A DNA stretch of 38,110 nucleotides from Candidatus Gastranaerophilales bacterium (GTDB taxonomy: Bacteria; Cyanobacteriota; Vampirovibrionia; Gastranaerophilales; Gastranaerophilaceae): contig CALVEO010000013.1 in NCBI GenBank assembly GCA_944326615.1, positions 1 to 38,110 of the forward strand. The letters are read 5' to 3'. Of this stretch, positions 32,504 through 38,110 are shown piece by piece; position 1 is the first letter of the stretch, and every line of letters begins with the position of its first letter. The notes under the pieces were generated by a model. It saw only the letters and a program-made list of their open reading frames with translations, was not told the origin of the DNA and did not search any database. The position numbers and the translations under genes are program-made.

Positions 32504-34495
32504 TTAATTATTTCCGTTATATATTCTTATATAATTCCAGTAACTTGCAAAAACCTTTTTAACATAGTTTTGAGTTTCCTGATACGGTATTTGTTCAACA
32601 AATTCATCTGTGTCGTTATATATTAATGAAGATTTCCACCTCTGCAAAGAACCTATCCCTCCGTTATAAGCAGCAACAGATGAGATGTCATGGCCTTCAA
32701 GATTATTTCTCAAAAATTCATAATAATAATTCCCGAGTTTTATATTTTGATAAGGATTAAATAAAGATGAAGGTATAAGCATTCCGAGTTTAAATTTATT
32801 ATTAATTTCACCGGCAGTTGCAGGCATTAACTGCATAAGCCCGCTTGCGCCTGCAGCGCTTTGTGCAAGTGGATCAAAGTAGCTTTCTTCACGTGTTAAC
32901 GCAAGCATCAAAGGGGCGTTATTACCTGTTTTTGCGGCAAAATGTTTGATGTCATCGTAATATATTACTGGATAAACAAGACGCCAGCGTAAATCATATT
33001 TATCAGGTTTATCTTTAATTTTTGCCATTGCTTCACGTGCAGTAACCATGGAATTTGGATAATCACCCTTCTTAAATAGAACCCAGCTCTTTATGAATTC
33101 GTCATCTCCGCCTATTTCATTAACAATATCGTAATCTTTTAGATCAACCAGTTTTACTATAATATTGTTGCGTTTGTACTTGTAGGGATATACAACAGGT
33201 TTTGGCTCAATATAATCGGTAATTAGCGGGCCATTGATGCGGCTGAGTTTTAAGTAAGCTCTATAAGCATAATAAGAATCCGGATATTTATTAATAACAT
33301 TTTCGTAAAAGCTCGTGTATTGTGCATAATCATTTGTTTTTTCTGCAATTTTGCCGAGCCAGAACATTACCATTGGCGCAGAATTTGAATCAGGGAATTT
33401 TTTTAAATGATCAAGACCGATTTTTTTTGCATCTTCGTAAGCACCTGCCTTAATTTTTAAAAAGAATATATTTGAAAGTGCATCCGCAGAAAATTTTCCG
33501 TTTGGGTATTTTAAGTACAAGTCATTATAACAGGAAGCTTTATCATTCTGTTCTGCATTCTGGCATTTTAAGCTCAAAAGATAATCTCTTCCTTTTCCTT
33601 CTGCAAGCCCCAGAAGTCTGTTTACTGCTTTTGAATATGAATCTGATAATTTTATATAAATATCAATCGAATCTATTAAGCTTTCATCTGAAACATATTG
33701 CGAACGTTTTTGAATGCCGTTTTCAGTTAAAAATTTTGCTCTTGCATAATTATTCATAGCATAAGAAATTTTTACATCAAGAGTCCAATTTTCGTTTAAA
33801 TCTGTTTTTCGCAGAATTTCTCGTGCAATTTCATACTCACCAAACAAATAACAGGTATTTGCCATTAATAAGTAATCATCTTTTGAAATTTCATCCGATA
33901 TATCAAGCCAATCATTCACTGCATTCAAAGCAAGCTTCCCTGACGGTGCTTTTTCAAGATAATGTCTGAAACAATTTTGTACATCATCTTTTACGGACTG
34001 CGGAATAATTTTTGCATCATTATATTTATTCTTCAAAAGAACGCCTAGGTAATACTCTGATGCTATTGCATAGTCAGTATCAGGAGCATTGTGGATAATA
34101 TATTCAAAATATTTTTTAGCAAGATGAGGTTTTGAATCAATTAACTTCTGGCCTGCAAGGTAGCGTGAACGGATACTTAATTTATGATTTGGATAATTAT
34201 TGAAAAGGAGTTGGTACTGTTTTAGCTCAGATTTATCATCTTCCAACATTCTGGCACATTCAGCCCTGTGATAAATCGCAACAGGTTTCAAATTTGAGAA
34301 AATTGATACTTTTGAAAATAAGTAATATGCATTTTGATAATCACCTTTAGAAAAATCTTCAAGGGCTGATGCATAAATTTCATCAGTTTTTTCGCAGGAT
34401 TGATATAATTTTGAAGCCAATATTCCGGCAGAAGCTAACACTATAACCGCAGAAATAATTATAACTACTCTCTTTTGCATAACCAGCTCAATCAT
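32504..34495 (-). CDS. slt: lytic transglycosylase with TPR-like repeats
   Basis: A 663-aa murein lytic transglycosylase. An N-terminal signal anchor (about residues 10-28, VVIIISAVIVLASAGILA) exports it. A long superhelical region of TPR-like helices (about 35-500) precedes the catalytic SLT domain. There TREESYFDP holds the catalytic Glu537, followed by GASGLMQLMPATA and AAYNGGIGSLQRW. It cleaves peptidoglycan to anhydromuropeptides in the periplasm. The start is uncertain: ATG 34495 has no ribosome site and lies close behind a TAAAAT, and an ATG five codons in (34480) is equally possible. It is divergent from manC. Confidence 0.9.
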   Translation of the reverse strand: MIELVMQKRVVIIISAVIVLASAGILASKLYQSCEKTDEIYASALEDFSKGDYQNAYYLFSKVSIFSNLKPVAIYHRAECARMLEDDKSELKQYQLLFNNYPNHKLSIRSRYLAGQKLIDSKPHLAKKYFEYIIHNAPDTDYAIASEYYLGVLLKNKYNDAKIIPQSVKDDVQNCFRHYLEKAPSGKLALNAVNDWLDISDEISKDDYLLMANTCYLFGEYEIAREILRKTDLNENWTLDVKISYAMNNYARAKFLTENGIQKRSQYVSDESLIDSIDIYIKLSDSYSKAVNRLLGLAEGKGRDYLLSLKCQNAEQNDKASCYNDLYLKYPNGKFSADALSNIFFLKIKAGAYEDAKKIGLDHLKKFPDSNSAPMVMFWLGKIAEKTNDYAQYTSFYENVINKYPDSYYAYRAYLKLSRINGPLITDYIEPKPVVYPYKYKRNNIIVKLVDLKDYDIVNEIGGDDEFIKSWVLFKKGDYPNSMVTAREAMAKIKDKPDKYDLRWRLVYPVIYYDDIKHFAAKTGNNAPLMLALTREESYFDPLAQSAAGASGLMQLMPATAGEINNKFKLGMLIPSSLFNPYQNIKLGNYYYEFLRNNLEGHDISSVAAYNGGIGSLQRWKSSLIYNDTDEFVEQIPYQETQNYVKKVFASYWNYIRIYNGNN

Positions 34496-34504
34496 TCTGA
34501 TAAT

Positions 34505-34532
34505 ATTTTAGCAGAAAATAATTATTATTCAA
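34505..34532 (-). promoter_or_regulatory. putative promoter of the lytic transglycosylase gene
   Basis: On the minus strand TTGAAT (34532 to 34527) and TAAAAT (34510 to 34505) are 16 bases apart. Transcription would start at about 34498, only a few bases before the first ATG. Confidence 0.4.
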
Positions 34533-34597
34533 GAAATATTCAATATTGCTGAAAAAATATAATTTTTATAGTATAATAATTTCAATCAGGAGGGAAA

Positions 34598-35986
34598 ATG
34601 TACGGAATTATATTAGCAGGAGGCTCAGGGAGCAGATTATGGCCTTTATCAAGAGAACTGTATCCTAAACAGTTGTTAAATATAAATTCAGATAAAAGCC
34701 TTTTACAATCCACGTTTGACAGGCTTAAACATTGTATGCCGGAGAAAAATATTGTAAGTATTACAAATATAAAACATTCATCAAATGTGCGAATGCAGCT
34801 TTCTGAAATATCACAGACTCCCGTAATATTATCAGAGCCGACTGCGAAAAATACAGCACCTGCAATTGTGCTTGCAGCAAAATTTATTATGCAAAAATCA
34901 AATTCAGATCCGGTAATATTAGTTGTTCCGTCTGATCACCTGATAATTGATAATGATAAATTTTTGTCAACAGTGAACAAGGGAGAAAAATTGGCCCGGG
35001 AAGGTTATATAGTAACCTTTGGCATCAAGCCTGATTATCCTGAAACGGGATATGGGTATATTAATACATCCGAACAACTAGGAGATGGTTTTAAGGTTAA
35101 GGAGTTTGTGGAAAAGCCTGATTTTGAAACTGCTGAAAAATATCTGAGAGATGGAACATATTTCTGGAACAGCGGTATTTTTATGTTCAAAGCCTCTACT
35201 CTTTTAAATGAAGCTGCAAGTCATGCTCCTGTTATTGCAAAAATTTCTGAGGAATTTGATTTTTCGAAATCTGATGAAATTCCGTTTATAAATTTCGATA
35301 AAATGCCTAATATATCAATCGACTATGCGATTATGGAAAAATCATCTAAAATAGCACTTGTAAAACTTGAAAGCGACTGGAATGATTTAGGCTCTTGGAA
35401 ATCAATTTATGATGTAAGCAAAAAAGATGAAAACGGAAATGTATTTATAGGTCATGTATTGGATAAAGATTCAAAAAATTCGTTTGTTTACGCTTCATCA
35501 AAACTTGTTGCGACAGTCGGGCTTGAAGATACTATAATCGTTGAAACGGAAGATGCAATTTTGGCCTGCAAAAAAGATCAGACACAAAATGTTAAACATA
35601 TATATGATACGTTGAAAAAACAAAATGATAATACACATCTTATACATAAAACAGTCTATCGTCCTTGGGGCTTTTATACAGTAATAGCCCAAGGACAAGG
35701 ATTTTTAACAAAAATAATACACGTTAATACAGGACAGAAATTGTCCGTACAATCCCATAATTTTAGAAGCGAACACTGGGTTGTACTTACAGGTAAAGCA
35801 AAAGTTGTTTTGGAAGGTAAAGAACTTATTCTCTCTCCGGGACACAGTGTTGATATTCCTGTTAAGGCTATTCATTCTCTGCAAAATCCCTTTGAAGAAG
35901 GACTTGAAATTATTGAGGTACAAAAAGGTGATCCGCTTATTGAAGAAGATATTATTCGCTACGAAGATATGTACGGGCGAGTATAG
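34598..35986 (+). CDS. manC: mannose-1-phosphate guanylyltransferase / mannose-6-phosphate isomerase
   Basis: A 462-aa bifunctional enzyme of GDP-mannose synthesis. The N-terminal nucleotidyltransferase begins with ILAGGSGSRLWPLSRELYPK, followed by VPSDHLI, FVEKPD and YFWNSGIFMF. The C-terminal type II isomerase is a cupin with RPWGFY, GQKLSVQSHNFRSEHW and the final GDPLIEEDIIRYEDMYGR. Both halves are complete, so it can convert fructose-6-P-derived mannose-6-P as well as activate mannose-1-P. The product feeds surface polysaccharide or O-antigen. AGGAGGG is just before the ATG. Its end overlaps the convergent HExxH gene by 35 bases. Confidence 0.95.
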   Translation: MYGIILAGGSGSRLWPLSRELYPKQLLNINSDKSLLQSTFDRLKHCMPEKNIVSITNIKHSSNVRMQLSEISQTPVILSEPTAKNTAPAIVLAAKFIMQKSNSDPVILVVPSDHLIIDNDKFLSTVNKGEKLAREGYIVTFGIKPDYPETGYGYINTSEQLGDGFKVKEFVEKPDFETAEKYLRDGTYFWNSGIFMFKASTLLNEAASHAPVIAKISEEFDFSKSDEIPFINFDKMPNISIDYAIMEKSSKIALVKLESDWNDLGSWKSIYDVSKKDENGNVFIGHVLDKDSKNSFVYASSKLVATVGLEDTIIVETEDAILACKKDQTQNVKHIYDTLKKQNDNTHLIHKTVYRPWGFYTVIAQGQGFLTKIIHVNTGQKLSVQSHNFRSEHWVVLTGKAKVVLEGKELILSPGHSVDIPVKAIHSLQNPFEEGLEIIEVQKGDPLIEEDIIRYEDMYGRV

Positions 35987-36773
35987 TTTTTAACTCCATG
36001 TAATAACCGGTTTCAAGCAGTGCATAGAATTGTTTTGTAACATTTGGCGCTATTGCCTCAACCCATTCGCTGTCAAGGTAAAGGCCTTCAATAAGACGTG
36101 CAAAAAGCTCAGCCGGCATTTCGTAATATTTTTTATAACGGTTAATTCTTGCAGAAATTCTTGACTGCTTTTTTTGGCATGATTTTAACCTTATGTATGC
36201 AGCAAAGGCTTGCGGCATGTCTTGGAAATCATATTCAATATTGTCTATTGTGTATAATTTCGTAGTTTTTTTGAAAAATCCGCCTTTTATAAGTTTTACC
36301 CTGTCATATTTTAAAAGGTAGCGCGCGTCTGATTTTTTTATATATCTGTCAAACTCCTTGAACTTTTTTGAACGCTGAAATTTCGGATAAAAAATTTTTA
36401 TAATATCCTCGTACTCTTTTATTTTCGTTTTAACTCTGTCTCTGTGTTCATAAAACCGAACACAAAGCGAATTCGGATCAACAAAATTTGTAACTTTTAT
36501 CAATTCTTCTGCAAAAATCGGATTGTCCGATTTAAAAAGCATGCTCAAAGTTCCGCCGGTCTTATTCATATCAGGTTCTATTTTTGAATGAATATAATGG
36601 GCAAATTCATGCAATAGAGTCGGGATAATTCTGTTTTCAGGTGTGTTTTTTGAAATATCAATTCTGTTTTTAAGAAAAAATCCCTGATGCCCCCGCGCCT
36701 TTGTTGTCATGTGGACTGTTAGCCCGAGTGATTTATAATATTGTATAAGTTCTTTTTTATCAATATTATTCAT
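35952..36773 (-). CDS. HExxH zincin-like protein of unknown function
   Basis: A 273-aa soluble protein carrying LLHEFAHYIH, a zinc metallopeptidase motif with His55, Glu56 and His59, early in the chain, as in ImmA/IrrE-like proteases. The rest is Lys/Arg-rich helices, with MPAELFARLIEGLYLDSEWVE near the C terminus (about 223-243). A glutamate there could be the third zinc ligand. No signal peptide. The frame opens at a GTG (36788), but the ATG at 36773 is preferred: TATAAT lies just six bases before it, so the mRNA would be nearly leaderless. The function is unknown. Confidence 0.65.
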   Translation of the reverse strand: MNNIDKKELIQYYKSLGLTVHMTTKARGHQGFFLKNRIDISKNTPENRIIPTLLHEFAHYIHSKIEPDMNKTGGTLSMLFKSDNPIFAEELIKVTNFVDPNSLCVRFYEHRDRVKTKIKEYEDIIKIFYPKFQRSKKFKEFDRYIKKSDARYLLKYDRVKLIKGGFFKKTTKLYTIDNIEYDFQDMPQAFAAYIRLKSCQKKQSRISARINRYKKYYEMPAELFARLIEGLYLDSEWVEAIAPNVTKQFYALLETGYYMELKTILARTYLRSE

Positions 36774-36847
36774 AAAAATATTATACACTACTAAAAATTT
36801 TCTTTATTAATTTCCATAATTATTGTTTTATCAAAGTAATCTTCATT

Positions 36848-36890
36848 AAAAAATAAGACCTGATATTAAACCAGGTCTTATTTTTTTTGA
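36848..36890. terminator. strong bidirectional terminator
   Basis: Twelve-base perfect arms AAATAAGACCTG (36851-36862) and CAGGTCTTATTT (36872-36883) surround a nine-base loop, with an eight-T run on the plus side and six T on the minus side after extended A-T pairing. It ends the leftward small secreted-protein gene before the next gene. Confidence 0.92.
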
Positions 36891-36913
36891 TTATTTTAAG
36901 CATGCCTAATTTT

Positions 36914-37339
36914 TTATAACATGTTTTTTCTTATATTTTCTTTTTGTTTGTCAATTTTTTTTATTCTTTTTTCAAGCGTTTTGATTTGTTTATCCAGCGC
37001 TTTTCTTTCAGCTTTAACAGCAGTGTACTGGGCATCTACATCTGCATACTTTGATTTATAGTTTAAAAGTTCGTTTCTAACATCCACCTGAGCATTATCA
37101 AGCTGAATAATAGCATTTTGCATTTTTGCATTTCCAACAGGTTCTTCTGCTGTAGTTGTTTGAGCAGATGCAATTGTTACAGGTTTGGCAGGTGCTGCAG
37201 GTGTACTTACAGGAGCCAGAGTATATGATGAATCATCAAAATTCAGAGGTGTAAAAGCATTGCCGTCAGCAAAAGCCTGGCATGCGCATGCAAGTACAAT
37301 TGATAAAGTTAAAACAGAGTTTCTTAATGTTTTTTTCAT
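36914..37339 (-). CDS. small secreted coiled-coil protein
   Basis: A 141-aa exported protein of unknown function. It has a signal peptide (MKKTLRNSVLTLSIVLACAC then QAFA, cleavage before DG), a Pro/Ala/Thr-rich linker (about 35-70), and a C-terminal coiled coil (about 75-138) with alternating Lys and Glu ending KENIRKNML. The two cysteines in the signal do not fit a lipobox. The start at 37339 is chosen because AAAGGAGAA lies eight bases upstream; the open frame extends 14 codons further. Periplasmic structural or adaptor roles are possible but unproven. Confidence 0.7.
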   Translation of the reverse strand: MKKTLRNSVLTLSIVLACACQAFADGNAFTPLNFDDSSYTLAPVSTPAAPAKPVTIASAQTTTAEEPVGNAKMQNAIIQLDNAQVDVRNELLNYKSKYADVDAQYTAVKAERKALDKQIKTLEKRIKKIDKQKENIRKNML

Positions 37340-37585
37340 GACAAATTCTCCTTTATTCAAAATTATAATTAAATAAGACAATTATATATTTACAGTTTAT
37401 ATTATGCCTGTTAAAAAAAACTCATTCAAAAAAATGAAAAAATATTGGGAACATTTTATAAATATATGCGTCTGGAACCATGTGTATAAGAGAATATTAA
37501 TTTTTGTAAATGGCGAAATTCCTTGTAATACAAGCATTTTAAAGAAATAGGTTAAAAAAAATAAAAAAATCATGAAAAAAAGTGC

Positions 37586-37614
37586 TTGACTTTAAAATTT
37601 CTTTTGCATACAAT
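37586..37614 (+). promoter_or_regulatory. rRNA promoter P1
   Basis: TTGACT (37586-37591) and TACAAT (37609-37614) are exactly 17 bases apart, preceded by A-tracts suitable as an UP element. It is about 440 bases upstream of the 16S start and in line with it. Confidence 0.8.
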
Positions 37615-37705
37615 CAAAGACGTGCCCAGTGCACAGTGAACCTTTAAAAATTAAGACATCGTTGAGGAAACGTTAAGAAATTTTAAAGAATTTAAAACAA
37701 ACCAC

Positions 37706-37733
37706 TTGACATTAAAAATTGACGATGTAAGAT
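37706..37733 (+). promoter_or_regulatory. rRNA promoter P2
   Basis: TTGACA (37706-37711) is a perfect -35; TAAGAT (37728-37733) is a fair -10 at 16 bases. It follows P1 by 120 bases and shares its CTTGAC(A/T)TTAAAA context, so the pair looks like a duplicated promoter unit. Confidence 0.6.
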
Positions 37734-38052
37734 AAGAAATGCAGATGACACTAGCGAATTAAATAACGAATGCATCTGATTTTGATAAATAATTAAAGGA
37801 AGTAAACCCCGATTCAAATCTAATTTGAAGTTGTGTCTGCGATCAGCAGAGCTTCTTAAGGAAGCGGTCGAAAAAGATAACTCAGTACTTTGACAACAGA
37901 ATAGCTGAACCGCGCAAGCTTTAATAAGCGAGCGCGAGAAAACAATACTTTGTTAATTCTAAAAACGAATGATAACGGACAGTTTAGATAACTAAACAAA
38001 AACTAATGAGCTAGAAACTACTTCAATAGAAGTAGATACTAATAACTTTCTG

Positions 38053-38110
38053 ACAATGGAGAGTTTGATCCTGGCTCAGGACGAACGCTGGCGGCGTGCT
38101 TCATACATGC
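38053..38110 (+). rRNA. rrs: 16S rRNA, 5' end (partial)
   Basis: GAGAGTTTGATCCTGGCTCA (38059 on) followed by GGACGAACGCTGGCGGCGTG is the universal 16S start. Aligned to Escherichia coli numbering, base 1 falls near 38053. Only about 58 bases are present before the window ends. Confidence 0.95.

Larger units (their letters stand above)
37382..38052 (+). other. rRNA operon upstream region and leader
   Basis: No protein gene is visible. It holds AT-rich upstream DNA (37382-37580), two promoters, and a structured leader of roughly 430 bases before the 16S gene. Hairpins include TTCAAAT/ATTTGAA (near 37814-37830), GCTTC/GAAGC (near 37850-37865), and 37911-37936 (CGCGC/GCGCG plus GCTT/AAGC with two tandem A-G/A-A mismatches). 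A boxA-like GTACTTTGACAAC lies at 37885-37897 and could serve antitermination. Confidence 0.6.

Noticed and set aside
32482-32505. AAATTTG/CAAATTT as a terminator between glcD and slt
   Set aside because: The arms are short and AT-rich, and no T-run follows in either direction; it also overlaps the slt stop codon.
37281-37339. Lipoprotein signal in the small secreted protein
   Set aside because: The cysteines in LACAC are not preceded by a proper lipobox, and an AFA cleavage site for signal peptidase I follows.

Overview
The window is AT-rich DNA from a Gram-negative-type (diderm) bacterium, most likely an uncultured gut relative of the cyanobacteria (Melainabacteria/Vampirovibrionia, probably Gastranaerophilales). 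This is an inference. It rests on a Ycf45-like AAA+ ATPase with a C-terminal R3H domain (a cyanobacterial/plastid family), a prepilin with the AFTLAEVLITLGIIGVVAAMT signature, a fermentative gene set (lactate dehydrogenase, PPDK, ferredoxin-linked 2-oxoacid oxidoreductase), and outer-membrane efflux and murein lytic genes. No photosynthesis genes are present. The window ends in the first bases of a 16S rRNA gene, which would settle the taxonomy if extended.

Layout. 1-2250: tRNA-Pro(CGG), L-lactate dehydrogenase, and an unidentified glycosyltransferase-like gene. 2330-6798: a tripartite drug-efflux cluster (emrB, emrA and marR leftward; a TolC-like outer-membrane channel rightward) around a perfect 10-bp-arm palindrome that is probably the MarR operator. 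6873-8749: a ZIP metal transporter and a radical SAM/SPASM enzyme.

8652-11593: a gene graveyard bracketed by a perfect 101-bp direct repeat of the 3' end of the radical SAM gene. It holds a decayed P2-like phage tail module (fragments resembling T-end, U, X, D, V and W), an intact ParDE toxin-antitoxin pair with its own promoter, and fragments of an ABC transporter and a probable caspase-like gene. 11594-12019 is non-coding and full of dispersed repeats.

12020-20492: a 580-aa protein of unknown function, the R3H ATPase, glutaredoxin, PPDK, then a prepilin locus. That locus has a consensus promoter and ribosome site leading into a G10 tract. The tract puts the start codon out of frame with the pilin, so it is a candidate phase-variation switch. 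Its 5' region also contains REP-like palindromes, a copy of the repeat family seen at 11.7-12.0 kb, and 60-bp tandem duplications of the prepilin cleavage motif. 20548-23209: a four-gene ferredoxin-dependent 2-oxoacid oxidoreductase operon (delta-alpha-beta-gamma).

23389-31080: a 7.7-kb gene for a 2563-residue cytoplasmic coiled-coil protein built of internal repeats, overlapping a GlcD-type FAD oxidoreductase. 32504-37339: a TPR lytic transglycosylase, mannose-1-phosphate guanylyltransferase/isomerase, a HExxH protein and a small secreted coiled-coil protein. 37340-38110: tandem rRNA promoters, a structured leader and the 16S start.

Together the metabolic genes suggest anaerobic fermentation: PPDK at the PEP/pyruvate node, LDH making L-lactate, a GlcD enzyme oxidising a 2-hydroxyacid, and VOR passing electrons to ferredoxin. 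The accessory interest lies in the 101-bp-bracketed graveyard, the G10/prepilin locus and the giant repeat protein.
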